Positions 1-8,688 are shown, counted from the stretch's first letter. The stretch is DNA of 64,000 nt from DASRFR01 sp035651455 (GCA_035651455.1 DASRFR010000022.1:62001-126000), one strand, 5' to 3'. The notes: generated from the letters alone by a model not told the origin. Numbers and translations are program-made.

Positions 1-274
1 TGCGTGCCATTCGCGCTCGTGACCTGCACGTCTGCTCGGGATGCACTCACGTCGCCGGCTGCTCCCGCTGTCCCGGGTTGGCGTATATGGAAGGCAGCAT
101 GTATGGGCCGTCCACCGCCGACTGCGAGAAATCGTTTCACCGCACCGGTATCCCATCGGCGAACATGTTGCGCCGCGGAACTGCGCTCGGCCAGCCCTTG
201 ATCCAGATCCAGCCGCTACCCGCATGAGCCAGGCCGTCTCGCTCCGCGCGCTCCATCCATAATTTCCGCTGCAA
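1..274. other. Window edge, no supportable gene
   Basis: Short open frames exist on both strands here, but none has a recognisable motif, a ribosome binding site or clear coding character. The region lies beyond the terminator of the DUF1328 gene. It may contain decayed sequence; I see nothing that can be named. Confidence 0.4.
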
Positions 275-316
275 GCACAAAACGGGCAGCCGCATGTCAC
301 CCATACGACTGCCCGT
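275..316 (-). terminator. Rho-independent terminator after the DUF1328 gene
   Basis: Read on the minus strand, an 8-bp stem (ACGGGCAG at 309-316 pairing with CTGCCCGT at 282-289) encloses a 19-nt loop and is followed by a TTTTGTG tract. It lies about 50 bp past the stop of the DUF1328 gene, so it probably ends that transcript. The long loop lowers confidence somewhat. Confidence 0.6.
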
Positions 317-364
317 CCCGGCGGGCTCCTGCCCGGTTAAACTCGCTTCAGCGTGGGGCCGATC

Positions 365-541
365 TCAGACCGCGCTCCCACCTCTCCTCGTCAGACCCAT
401 AATCAAGGTGATGAGGAAGATCACCAGGAAGATGTAAAACAGGATTTTCGCGATGCCGGCTGCGGCGGCTGCCACTCCACCAAAGCCCAGGATCCCGGCG
501 ATAATCGCCACGATCAGGAATACCACCGCCCAATACAACAT
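365..541 (-). CDS. DUF1328 family small membrane protein (YtjA-like)
   Basis: This 58-residue protein starts MLYWAVVFLIVAIIAG and consists of two hydrophobic helices separated by a Gly/Ala-rich stretch (GFGGVAAAAAGIAK), ending in a short basic tail with RRGG. This matches the DUF1328 family in length and pattern; these are small inner-membrane proteins of unknown function, often found near stress-related genes. The start is ATG at 541 with AGGTGAG just upstream. A different-frame ORF overlaps it but has no such hydrophobic pattern. It appears monocistronic, with its own terminator downstream. The 270 bp between this gene and the acyltransferase end at 812 contain nothing I recognise. Confidence 0.85.
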   Translation of the reverse strand: MLYWAVVFLIVAIIAGILGFGGVAAAAAGIAKILFYIFLVIFLITLIMGLTRRGGSAV

Positions 542-811
542 AGCTCACCTCATCTTTGAAGTTGCCAGCGAGAAGAGTTCCACCCGCTTGGTTCGAGCCC
601 AGACTACGTCGCGGCAGCAGCTTTTACGATCCAGCCAAACCTGTAATTGCGGTTCCTAGTTTGTGTAGGCGCTCTGCTCGTCGCGATTCATATAGTTTTT
701 ATAAGTACCTGTATTCCGACCACTTACAGAAACTGGCCCTCAGGAGCACAGGAAATGGTGTCAAACTGCCAACTTACGTGTGTAGTCTCGCACTCTTTGT
801 GTGACGCTCTG

Positions 812-1828
812 TCACGCTGCCCTTGTCGGTAGATGCACCGCCTTAGGAGAGATTTGTAGACGAAAGGTCGCACGATCCCGCGCTCCCCATGCGTACTTGT
901 ATTTCTCGCCCCCGCGCAGGAAATCCACCGCTTTTTTTCCTTCCCCGATCGCCTCTTCAATCACTGCCCCCACTAACTGCGCCCCGGGGCTGAAGTCGCG
1001 AAACTCTGGATCAAACCCTTGCAGATAGCAATACGTCACCTCGGAACTGTGAAGGGCATAGAGCACTGCGATGAGCTTGCCATCGAATCGCAACCCGTAT
1101 AGCCGAAGCATGTTCTGCGCGCGCAGCTTGGGAACTACGACCCTGTGAAAGCGGCGTACATCGTTGTCGGCGAGCACCCCTTCTCCGCCGCGTTCCGACC
1201 AGCGTGCTCCGTGCAGCGCAAACAATGCCTCTAGAAACTCGTCAACATTCTCCGCCCCTGCAGTTGCCGACTCCACCGCTCCCAGCTTCTGCAGATCGCG
1301 GCGTGCTGTCTTCAGCGACCTCATCTGCTGTCGTGGCACGATGCTCTTCATGTCGCCCGTTAATTCCAACGCCGGACACACATCGTGCTGCTTGGTCGAA
1401 CTCTCCCGGTCCATTCCGCTTTGAATCCGCAGCAGCGCGGAATTTTCCGGAATGTCCCCGACGTCCAGCAGGCAATCTGACTCACTCTCGAGCATGTGCG
1501 CCAGCAATGCCTCCGCAAGTTCGTGAGTACCCACTTCGCCGTCCAGCAACCAATCAATGTAGTCCGACACGGCCGTACCAATGGGGGCCAGCACCCGCGG
1601 TCGTTTGAGTTGGACATACATTGGTGCGACTCCCGCCAACCTTCCGCTCTTCCGTGCCACGTAGACCCTCAGCTCCGCCGGACGAAATGCCTCGATCCAT
1701 CCCATCAGCCAATGCGGATGCTGGAATGGCGTGGCGCTCGGATCTTTCCTCCAAAGCGCTTCCCACTCGGGCGCGAGCCGGTACACGGACTCCACGTCGC
1801 GAATCTCGTGCACCTCGAATTCGTTCAT
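812..1828 (-). CDS. GNAT/FemAB-type acyltransferase (CelD/BcsL-like)
   Basis: The 338-residue protein has the layout of the CelD-like acetyltransferase family (Pfam acetyltransferase 6, PF13480): an N-terminal half beginning EFEVHEIRDVESVYRLAPEWE, then a GNAT-like core around residues 170-310 with LFALHGARW, DGKLIAVLYAL and the terminal VDFLRGGEKYKYAWG motif typical of this group. Such enzymes transfer acyl groups from acyl-CoA, or amino acids, to sugars or cell-envelope precursors. It is the last gene of a five-gene minus-strand operon, 11 bp after the GT4 gene. I infer that it N- or O-acylates the glycoside made by the upstream enzymes, possibly the amine exposed by the PIG-L deacetylase. 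The exact donor and acceptor are unknown. Confidence 0.8.
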   Translation of the reverse strand: MNEFEVHEIRDVESVYRLAPEWEALWRKDPSATPFQHPHWLMGWIEAFRPAELRVYVARKSGRLAGVAPMYVQLKRPRVLAPIGTAVSDYIDWLLDGEVGTHELAEALLAHMLESESDCLLDVGDIPENSALLRIQSGMDRESSTKQHDVCPALELTGDMKSIVPRQQMRSLKTARRDLQKLGAVESATAGAENVDEFLEALFALHGARWSERGGEGVLADNDVRRFHRVVVPKLRAQNMLRLYGLRFDGKLIAVLYALHSSEVTYCYLQGFDPEFRDFSPGAQLVGAVIEEAIGEGKKAVDFLRGGEKYKYAWGARDRATFRLQISPKAVHLPTRAA

Positions 1829-1839
1829 GGGATCACCGC

Positions 1840-2892
1840 TTACGCCGCCAGTGAGGTCTGCACCGGCCGCCCTGCCGCCAATTTTTCGTAAACAGCTGAA
1901 TACTTGCGAAACATAGCTTCAGCGGAGAATCGCTGTTCCGCTTCGCGGCGGCACTCCTGGGGACCGAGTTGTGCGGCATTCTCAATGGCCGCGCTCATCT
2001 CATCTACGTCATTCACCAGGAAGCCCGTGCGCCCATCGGACACAACCTCTGCCAGCGCTCCCCGCCGAAACGCCACCACCGGAGTGCCACACGCCATCGC
2101 TTCCATGGCGACCAGCGAACTCGTCTCATCCACCAGGCTGGTCGCAAGCAAGCATCTGGCCGCCGCCAGTAATCGCCGCTTGCGCGCCAGTCCGACCCCC
2201 CCCAAAAACCGGTGTGGGTTCTTCAGCCGCGGCCGAATCATCTCCTCAAAGTAGCGCTGGTGCGCTTCATAGCCGAAAACTGTTCCCGCCAAAAGCAACG
2301 GTCGACGACAACGGTCGGCCGCTTCGAGCGCCAGGTGAAAGCCCTTCTCCGGGCAGATTCTTCCCAGCGCGACCACGTAACCACGTTTGCGCGCAGGCCG
2401 GTAGCTCCCCAGCCGGATGCCATTCTCGATCACGTATTCATAATCACCCGGGCATGCTCTGGCTTGCGATTGCGATACGCACACCAGGTGAGTGTCGGGC
2501 CTGGCAATCGCAAATGCGCGCTCTGGATACCAACTCGGCGGCAGATGCAATGTCACGACGACCGGCGTCCCCGGTTCCGGCAGGTAATCTAGGAAGTCGA
2601 TTCCGTGCATGTGGATGACATCGATCGGAAAGCTTTCGAGTGCCCGCGCGATTGCGCGCCGGGTTTGCCGAATCCCCTCGGCATGCACCGCTTCGTCCAG
2701 TTCCTGCCCGACCGCCGCAACCCCCACTAGCTCGCCGCGAACTCTCGAGCCCTTCGGCGCGACCACGACCGACCCGTGTCCATGGCGCACCAGGAATTCG
2801 TCGAGAACGGAAACGATCTGCTCGGCTCCTCCTGCTGTGCTGTCGCTGACTGCAGCCAGCGGATAGCCCACGTTCAATACCGTCAGTGGCAA
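1840..2892 (-). CDS. Glycosyltransferase family 4 (GT-B fold)
   Basis: The protein is about 350 residues. The N-terminal part carries STAGGAEQIV, the usual glycine-rich acceptor-side motif of GT4 enzymes. The C-terminal part carries YVVALGRICPEKG, the variant LVDETSSLVAMEAMACGTP with the family E-x7-E region, and DGRTGFLVNDVDEM, all typical of retaining GT4 nucleotide-sugar transferases. An ATG at 2979 is open but would overlap the PIG-L gene by 97 bp. I prefer TTG at 2892, which has GGGAGG about 5 nt upstream and only a 10-bp overlap with the PIG-L stop. That arrangement suggests translational coupling. The sugar donor cannot be told from sequence. Confidence 0.85.
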   Translation of the reverse strand: MPLTVLNVGYPLAAVSDSTAGGAEQIVSVLDEFLVRHGHGSVVVAPKGSRVRGELVGVAAVGQELDEAVHAEGIRQTRRAIARALESFPIDVIHMHGIDFLDYLPEPGTPVVVTLHLPPSWYPERAFAIARPDTHLVCVSQSQARACPGDYEYVIENGIRLGSYRPARKRGYVVALGRICPEKGFHLALEAADRCRRPLLLAGTVFGYEAHQRYFEEMIRPRLKNPHRFLGGVGLARKRRLLAAARCLLATSLVDETSSLVAMEAMACGTPVVAFRRGALAEVVSDGRTGFLVNDVDEMSAAIENAAQLGPQECRREAEQRFSAEAMFRKYSAVYEKLAAGRPVQTSLAA

Positions 2893-3758
2893 AGCGCCTC
2901 CCGAAACTGCGCCATCGCCTGCCCGGCCACTTCGCGCCAGCGCTCTCCGGTCAAAGGCCAGCCCAGCATCTCGTACCACAACGCTCCCGCGTGCGGAGGC
3001 CGGCTAAAGTCATATCTTGGAGCTTCGCGCAGACGTTCGTTGCCAATGGGAAACCCCTGCAGAACCGGCCCCTGCGACCGAAAACACGCCATCATTTCAG
3101 CCTTGCGCGTGCGCTCCTCGGGCGTGAGTTCGATGCTGATGTCTTCGACCGCTTCGCCGTTCTGGGCGAGTAAAAACTCGCCGGTCTCGCACTTCCCATC
3201 GCGCGCGTGATACGCAGTCATTTCCAGGAAAATCGGCGGGTCATCTGCATCTTCGGCCAGCAATTCACGCGCGATCCCCGCCAGCAGTGCCGCGCAATCA
3301 TGGTCGGGATGTCCACCTTCATAAGGCTGCGAAATCACGTGCGTCGGTGCAAGCCGGCGCAACAGCGCCGCAAATGGCTGTACTAAATCCGCGATACCGT
3401 AGATCGCCTCCTGATCCGCGCTCCCTAGGTGGAAAATATGTTCGGCGGAAACTCCGGCCAGGCCCAGCGCCTGTTGCGCCTCATACGAGCGGGTGCGTGC
3501 GTATTCCGGTTGCGATGCGGTTTTCGTTGTCCAGAAGTGTGGATCCCTGGGCGCGCCATCCGTCAGGTACACCACAAAGGATTGCGGAAATCGTCCCAGC
3601 ACCGCGGACGCGCCGATCGTCTCATCATCAGGATGCGCTACCAGCAGCAGCGGCCGGACATCGGCCAAGTGCGGGCGCGGCGCCTCCCCCGATCGCTGCT
3701 GGAAATCCTGCGCCCAGTGTCGCCCCGCGCGCTCAAGCGGCTTCAACTTTTCGGACAT
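2883..3758 (-). CDS. PIG-L/LmbE family deacetylase
   Basis: The protein is about 291 residues. It has the zinc-binding AHPDDE motif (LLVAHPDDETIGASAVLGRF region, around residue 40) and the second ligand motif EGGHPDHDC near residue 150, both diagnostic of the LmbE/PIG-L metal-dependent N-deacetylases (MshB, BshB, GlcNAc-PI deacetylase). These enzymes remove acetyl from N-acetylglucosamine-type sugars. A longer ATG start exists upstream, but it would lie well inside the nucleotidyltransferase gene. I chose ATG at 3758, giving MSEKLKPLERAG and a 26-bp overlap. Its position between a nucleotidyltransferase and a GT4 recalls the bacillithiol and mycothiol GT/deacetylase pairs, but the other operon members differ, so another amino-sugar glycoside is more likely. 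Confidence 0.85.
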   Translation of the reverse strand: MSEKLKPLERAGRHWAQDFQQRSGEAPRPHLADVRPLLLVAHPDDETIGASAVLGRFPQSFVVYLTDGAPRDPHFWTTKTASQPEYARTRSYEAQQALGLAGVSAEHIFHLGSADQEAIYGIADLVQPFAALLRRLAPTHVISQPYEGGHPDHDCAALLAGIARELLAEDADDPPIFLEMTAYHARDGKCETGEFLLAQNGEAVEDISIELTPEERTRKAEMMACFRSQGPVLQGFPIGNERLREAPRYDFSRPPHAGALWYEMLGWPLTGERWREVAGQAMAQFREALCH

Positions 3759-4503
3759 GCTCCCGAACTTCCTGCGGTTGGGATAGGATGCGGACCGCTT
3801 CGCGGTATCCGTGCAGTGTGCCAACGTCCACGTAGCGCTCGCCACGCTTGACCGCCAGCACTCTCGCGCCATTTGCGATGTGCGCATTCACCAGCGTGCC
3901 CAGATACTGGTCCTGCCGGCCGCGGATTCGCCACAGGTCGTATAGCTTCGCAAGTTCCGCACCGCTCAAGCGCAGCGCGCCCCAGATCCAGTGTGATGAG
4001 GCGTTCGGCTTTTTCACCTGGATTTCCTGGATGCGGCCCCGTTCATCCGCCACCACCGCGTCGAAATACGCGGGCTTATCGACCGGGAAGCACAGGAAGG
4101 AGAACTGGCCTTCAGGAAGCACCGCCAGCCCATCTTCTGGAAACCAGATCGTGTCCGGCAGTCCAATGAGAACGTCGTCATGCTCGGAAATGAACGGCAG
4201 GGCGGTAAAGATCGAATCGCACAGCCCATTCGGACTGGGCTGGATGGCGTAGCAAATGCACGCTTCCTCCAGGCGCCCGCCGAAGTAATTCATGATGTCG
4301 GTTTTGTTCGGCGAGATCACGAAGCAAATCCTCGTCGCTCCCGCCCAGATCATCCGGTCCAGCAGGTATTCGCACACCGCGCGAGGACGCTCGGTTTCTC
4401 CGTCGAATCGCATTCCCACGGGCAGCAATTCTTTCGAAAAGGCGAGAGGTTGAATGCGCGTGCCCAGTCCGGCTGCCGGCACAATGCCCCAGATTCTTTT
4501 CAT
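3733..4503 (-). CDS. Sugar-1-phosphate nucleotidyltransferase
   Basis: The 256-residue protein begins MKRIWGIVPAAGLGTRIQPL and contains KELLPVG, the nucleotide-binding signature (GxGTR...K.LLPV) of glucose-1-phosphate thymidylyl/uridylyltransferases. GLPDTIWFPEDGL matches the following NDP-sugar-binding region (normally G.GD.....), here with PDT. The C-terminus carries VKRGERYVDVGTLHGYREAVRIL, the usual end of the catalytic domain. It makes an NDP-sugar, presumably the donor for one of the two glycosyltransferases in the operon. It overlaps the CgeB-like gene by 4 bp (ATGA) and the PIG-L gene by 26 bp, so translation is probably coupled. The nucleotide and sugar specificity is unknown. Confidence 0.85.
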   Translation of the reverse strand: MKRIWGIVPAAGLGTRIQPLAFSKELLPVGMRFDGETERPRAVCEYLLDRMIWAGATRICFVISPNKTDIMNYFGGRLEEACICYAIQPSPNGLCDSIFTALPFISEHDDVLIGLPDTIWFPEDGLAVLPEGQFSFLCFPVDKPAYFDAVVADERGRIQEIQVKKPNASSHWIWGALRLSGAELAKLYDLWRIRGRQDQYLGTLVNAHIANGARVLAVKRGERYVDVGTLHGYREAVRILSQPQEVREHVRKVEAA

Positions 4504-5564
4504 GCCCTTGCCTCAATCAGGTTGAGCAGTTGGTTGCAGCGATGATCGGCGGTGTGCTCCGAAAGCACGCGCTTTCGCGCCGCGGCGCCTACGCTTCTCA
4601 ACGCTTGCGGTGAGAACTTCAGCACTTCGGACACATCTTCCGGTGTGGATGCGATCAATATTTCCCGTCCCGGTTCGAAAAATGCCTCAAGCCCCCGCCA
4701 GTAATCGCTCATGATCGCCGTCTCGCAGGCCGCCGCTTCGAACAGCCGTCCCGAAGGGCAATATCCCATGTTTGCCATAGCCGAGCGTGTGACACTCAAG
4801 GTCAGCGGCGAGGAAGAGTAGAACGCCGGATGCTCCGGCGGCGGCACGTGCCGCACAAAGTAAATGTTCCACGTCCAGGGAAAGTCTCCGGGATACATCG
4901 CGCCTCCGATCAGGAAACGCTTATCGGGACTGCGCCGCGCCGGCTCTACGAACAGCCTTTCCAGTGCCGCTTGGCGGTCCGCCGCATAAGTGCCCAGGTA
5001 GGACAGATCGGCGGCATACGTCGGAGACGGTGAAGATGGCCGGTAGAAATTTGCGTCCACGCTTCCGTACAGAGCCGCCACTCGGCGTGCGCCCAGTTGC
5101 GACTTGAGCTCGTCCAGCGCTTCGCCTCCCGTGTAGCTCAAGACCAGGTCGAACGCGCTCAGGCCGCACTCCGGCAGGTACTCGACTTCTCCCTCGCTCC
5201 GCAGGCGCTCCAGCGTGACCGGAGTGTCCAGGTCGTAATACACGTGCACCAGCGAGGCAAAATCGAGAATCAGTTCGGTAGCCGCCCGCGCATCCACGCA
5301 ATACGAAGTCACAATCGCGCAATCGGCATTGGCTACCGCCTGTTTCGCCCGCGCGCGCACTTCGCTCCATTCCGGGTAGAGCACCAGTTCGTATCCTGCC
5401 GTGTCCCGCAGGTCGCGATGGTTCGCGTAGTAGGGAACATCGCGTTCGAAGAACGTGACTGCGTGTCCCTTGGCGGCAAGCGCCCGGCAAAGCCCCCGCC
5501 AGAGCGTGGCATGGCCATTTCCCCACGAAGAGCTGATCGTAAGTCCGAAAATGACAAGCTTCAT
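4500..5564 (-). CDS. CgeB-like glycosyltransferase
   Basis: This 354-residue protein begins MKLVIFGLTISSSWGNGHATLW and contains TFFERDVPYYANHRD, a combination seen in the CgeB/spore-maturation-type GT-B glycosyltransferases of bacteria. The C-terminal half has YCPSGRLFEAAACETAIMSDYW followed by GREILIASTPEDVSEVL, which is the glycosyltransferase 1-like donor-binding part (glyco_trans_1_2). It is the first gene of the five-gene minus-strand operon, overlapping the nucleotidyltransferase by 4 bp. No signal peptide is visible, so it should act in the cytoplasm or at the inner face of the membrane. Family membership is fairly clear; acceptor and donor are not. Confidence 0.8.
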   Translation of the reverse strand: MKLVIFGLTISSSWGNGHATLWRGLCRALAAKGHAVTFFERDVPYYANHRDLRDTAGYELVLYPEWSEVRARAKQAVANADCAIVTSYCVDARAATELILDFASLVHVYYDLDTPVTLERLRSEGEVEYLPECGLSAFDLVLSYTGGEALDELKSQLGARRVAALYGSVDANFYRPSSPSPTYAADLSYLGTYAADRQAALERLFVEPARRSPDKRFLIGGAMYPGDFPWTWNIYFVRHVPPPEHPAFYSSSPLTLSVTRSAMANMGYCPSGRLFEAAACETAIMSDYWRGLEAFFEPGREILIASTPEDVSEVLKFSPQALRSVGAAARKRVLSEHTADHRCNQLLNLIEARA

Positions 5565-5959
5565 CTTCGTGTGATCTCAGGCATTGTCAGGATGAGGCCT
5601 CCCGCCATAAAGAGCGGTCAAATATTTATAAGTGCAATCAGTACGGGCCCCCTACCACATGGGGGAGACAAAAAGTAGATGTCCTGAAGTAAGCAGGGGT
5701 TGTTCTTACGTCGGTGGCCTTGGGTTCCTGCAGCAGCAAGAACTTGGAAGGTTTTTGCTCGTGGATTCTGCCGCACACGCCGGGTTGAAGCCGGGACTTG
5801 TTTCCCTGTAAACCGATGTTTTTGCAAGTCCAACATGCAGCTTTCTTCACCTTGACCGCAGGCTGTCACAGGGCAGACAATCTCGAACGCGCTTGCTGCA
5901 AAGGGCATTCAGCAAGGTCTAAGGTACGTCGCTGTTGCGGTTTCCTCGCCGGAGAAAGT
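5565..5959. other. Intergenic region with a G/C hairpin, no gene
   Basis: This is the shared upstream region of the minus-strand glycan operon and the plus-strand pseudogene. A perfect CCCCC/GGGGG inverted repeat with an 8-nt loop lies at about 5649-5667, followed by a stretch rich in short G- and A-runs. None of the short open frames here has a family motif. The operon promoter should lie here on the minus strand, but I could not find a well-spaced -35/-10 pair. Confidence 0.4.
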
Positions 5960-6200
5960 ATGTTTCGTCACTCTTCTGCTGTGCTCAAAGAAACGGCTTT
6001 TCTTCGTGTTTGCTGTCTCCTTCTGCGGCCCCGCTGCCGCGCAGTGTTTTGAGACACGGGGCGATTCCCCTGTGGGAACGCCTTACGATCGGGTCGCTAT
6101 CGCTGTGGGCGACTTCAATCATGATGGCAAGCTCGACATCGCGGTGACTGCCGAGCAGCACACAGATCAGCGTCATGCTGGGCAATGGCTCGCCCTCCCA
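5960..6200 (+). pseudogene. Remnant of a secreted FG-GAP/VCBS repeat protein
   Basis: An ATG at 5960 with GGAG upstream begins a signal-peptide-like stretch (MFRHSSAVLKETAFLR) that continues only after a frame change near 6005, as VFAVSFCGPAAAQ. The same frame then encodes VAIAVGDFNHDGKLDIAVTA, a textbook FG-GAP calcium-binding repeat. A second frame change near 6160 is needed to read ISVMLGNG, the normal end of that repeat. The rest of the gene is missing before the glycosidase start. Two frame disruptions plus truncation make this a decayed relative of the intact FG-GAP genes at 52-55 kb. Confidence 0.7.
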
Positions 6201-6286
6201 ATGTCACGTTCTCATGCAGCGAAAACATTGCGTCAGCTTCCACCTGCCGTTATCATCTCCCGCTTCCCTGAAGCCGGAGACCGTTC

Positions 6287-8527
6287 ATGTTCCATGCAGT
6301 GAAAACGCTTCGCGGCATTTTTTTATTAACGCTCGTCTTTACCCTATCGCAGTTCGCGCTCGCCCAGACGGTGCGCGTCGACATCAGTCACCCCACGAAT
6401 ACTTTCATTCCCAATCAGGCCCTCGGCGCCGGCATCGACCGCATTCCCGCCGCGGCTGCTGACAAGCTATTCACGCCACAAGCCGTCAACAAGATCCTGA
6501 CCGCCGGTTGGCAGCCCGTCACCTATCGCCAGAACACCGAGCTCTTCGTTGAAGCCTGGCACTGGAATCCGCAAGGCACGTGGAGCGATCCCGCGGGCAA
6601 AGGATATTTCACGGGCAGCGCCGCGCTTGGCGAGCTCATTGTGCGCTCCTACGGTTATCCGCTGCCGCATCGCGGATTCACCCGCAACGACGGCACCGGC
6701 AACGAGGGTTATTCGCGGCTCACCGATGGCGACCCGAATACTTATTGGAAGAGCAACCCTTATCTTGCCAAGGCATTCACCGGCGCCGATGACTCCGCGC
6801 ACCCGCAGTGGATTGTCTTGGACTTCGCCACTGTGCAGCCGGTCAACTCCCTGCGCATCGCCTGGGGCGATCCCTACGCGAGCCGATATCTGGTGCAGTA
6901 CTGGACGGGCGAAGATCCCATCAAGAAGCCGACGCTTGGCGCCTGGATCACTTTTCCCGGCGGTGTGATCTCCGAGGGCAAAGGCGGCATCGCCACGCTT
7001 AAGCTTTCGCCCACGCCCATGGGGGTGCGCTTCGTTCGAATCTGGATGACGGAGTCGTCGAACACTTGCGACTCGCATGGCTCCGTCGACCGCCGCAACT
7101 GCGTAGGCTTTGCCATTCGTGAGCTCTACGCGGGAACTATCGCCGATGACGGCTTGTTCCACGACCTGGTGCGTCACACCCCCGACCAGGACCAGACCAT
7201 CACCTATTGCTCTTCGGTCGATCCCTGGCACGAGCCCGCGAACCTGACCTCGACCGTGCGCGAGCAGGTTGGGCTCGACCTCTTCTACACCAGCGGCTAC
7301 ACGCGCAACCTCCCCGCCATGATTCCCATCGCGCTGATCTACGCCATTCCTGAAGATGCCGCGGCGGAGCTCGCTTACCTGGAAAAGCGCGGCTACCCGA
7401 TTTCGTACGTCGAAATGGGCGAGGAGCCCGATGGCCAATACATGCTGCCGGAGGATTACGCGGAACTCTACGTCCAGTTCGCCGCCGCCCTGCACAAGGT
7501 CGACCCTACGTTAAAGCTGGGCGGCCCAGTATTTACCGGAGTGAACGAAGACATCCTCGCCTGGCCCGACCCGCAGGGGCAAACTTCCTGGACGCGCCGC
7601 TTCGTCAACTACCTTCGCGAACACGGGCGGCTGGCGGACCTCGCCTTCTTCCCCTTCGAGCACTATCCCTACCAGCCCTGCAAGATAAGCTGGAGCAGCT
7701 TGTACGATGAGCCCACGCTGGTCAGCCACATCCTGCAGGTCTGGCGCGATGACGGCGTCCCCAAAGACGTGCCGCTGTTCATCACCGAATCGAATATTGC
7801 CTGGAATTCCGGCGAGTCGTTCGTCGACATCTTCGGAGCGCTGTGGCTCGCCGACTACGTAGGCGCGTTCTTCAACGCCGGAGGAAACGCGCTTTACTAC
7901 TTCCACTACCTGCCCATGGGAATTCATCGCGGCTGCAATGAATCGTTCGGCACGTTTGGCATGTGGAGCGCGGATAAGAATTACGAAATCGGGCAGCCGC
8001 TTTCTCAATTCTTCGCCAGCCAGTTGATCAATCTCGAATGGGTGCAGAAAAGCAGCGGAGTTCATAAAACCTACGCCGCCACGAGCGATCTCACCGATCC
8101 TGCCGGGCACAACCTGGTCACCGCGTATGCGCTCGAGCGTCCGGATGGGCAGTGGTCGCTGATGCTGGTGAACCGCGACCAGGAGAACGCGCACAAGGTG
8201 AAGATCGTGTTTGATGGTGACGGTAGCGCAACTCGAGACACAACCGAAGCCAACAGCGTGCAGTCCCGCGGCAATGGCAGTTCTCATTCTTCGCAATTTT
8301 TCTCTGGCCCGGTGACCGTGCTCACCTTCGGCAGCGCGCAGTATCAGTGGCATCCGACCGAAACCGGAGGCTTTGCCGATCCCGACGGACCGGTGGTGAA
8401 AAGCGCGATCACCGCATCGGCAGAAACAGTTTACGAATTGCCCAAGGCCTCGATGACCGTGCTGCGGGGCAACATCGCGGCAAATACTGCCGCACCGTCT
8501 GCCAGAGGAAGACGTAAAAAGCGATAG
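6287..8527 (+). CDS. Secreted glycoside hydrolase-like protein with discoidin-like module
   Basis: The 746-residue protein has a Sec signal peptide (residues 1-27, ending ALAQ). Residues ~140-285 (GYSRLTDGDPNTYWKSNPYL, WIVLDFATVQPVNSLRIAWG, VRFVRIWMTESS) match an F5/8 type C, discoidin-like, galactose-binding fold. Residues ~310-600 look like a clan GH-A barrel: YVEMGEEPDG supplies a candidate acid/base Glu at 379/380, and PLFITESNIAWNS supplies a candidate nucleophile Glu near 501. Its length and layout recall GH39/GH44/GH79-type enzymes, but I cannot assign a family or substrate. A C-terminal beta domain (DGQWSLMLVNRDQ) is usual in such enzymes. The basic tail RGRRKKR is unusual for an exported protein. 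Confidence 0.7.
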   Translation: MFHAVKTLRGIFLLTLVFTLSQFALAQTVRVDISHPTNTFIPNQALGAGIDRIPAAAADKLFTPQAVNKILTAGWQPVTYRQNTELFVEAWHWNPQGTWSDPAGKGYFTGSAALGELIVRSYGYPLPHRGFTRNDGTGNEGYSRLTDGDPNTYWKSNPYLAKAFTGADDSAHPQWIVLDFATVQPVNSLRIAWGDPYASRYLVQYWTGEDPIKKPTLGAWITFPGGVISEGKGGIATLKLSPTPMGVRFVRIWMTESSNTCDSHGSVDRRNCVGFAIRELYAGTIADDGLFHDLVRHTPDQDQTITYCSSVDPWHEPANLTSTVREQVGLDLFYTSGYTRNLPAMIPIALIYAIPEDAAAELAYLEKRGYPISYVEMGEEPDGQYMLPEDYAELYVQFAAALHKVDPTLKLGGPVFTGVNEDILAWPDPQGQTSWTRRFVNYLREHGRLADLAFFPFEHYPYQPCKISWSSLYDEPTLVSHILQVWRDDGVPKDVPLFITESNIAWNSGESFVDIFGALWLADYVGAFFNAGGNALYYFHYLPMGIHRGCNESFGTFGMWSADKNYEIGQPLSQFFASQLINLEWVQKSSGVHKTYAATSDLTDPAGHNLVTAYALERPDGQWSLMLVNRDQENAHKVKIVFDGDGSATRDTTEANSVQSRGNGSSHSSQFFSGPVTVLTFGSAQYQWHPTETGGFADPDGPVVKSAITASAETVYELPKASMTVLRGNIAANTAAPSARGRRKKR

Positions 8528-8688
8528 GACGAATGCCCTGCGAGAGTAGCCGCACAAGACAGAAGTAGATTCACCATCAGCTATTTGCCGGCAGCAAAAC
8601 AGACAGACAGCACCGCATTTGACATATCTTCCTACCGCTTGTATCGTGAGCGGCCTGTAATTGCGGCCCAGATTCGGTGGAGGGTCTT

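Noticed and set aside
4..262. Two short plus-strand frames at the window start
   Set aside because: No motif, ribosome binding site or start supported; could not be linked to a family.
580..620. GGTTCGAGCCC, resembling a tRNA T-arm
   Set aside because: No matching acceptor stem, anticodon arm or D-arm within 80 bp on either strand.
6467..7495. 342-residue minus-strand frame inside the glycosidase
   Set aside because: Antisense shadow of a GC-rich coding gene; lacks any domain.
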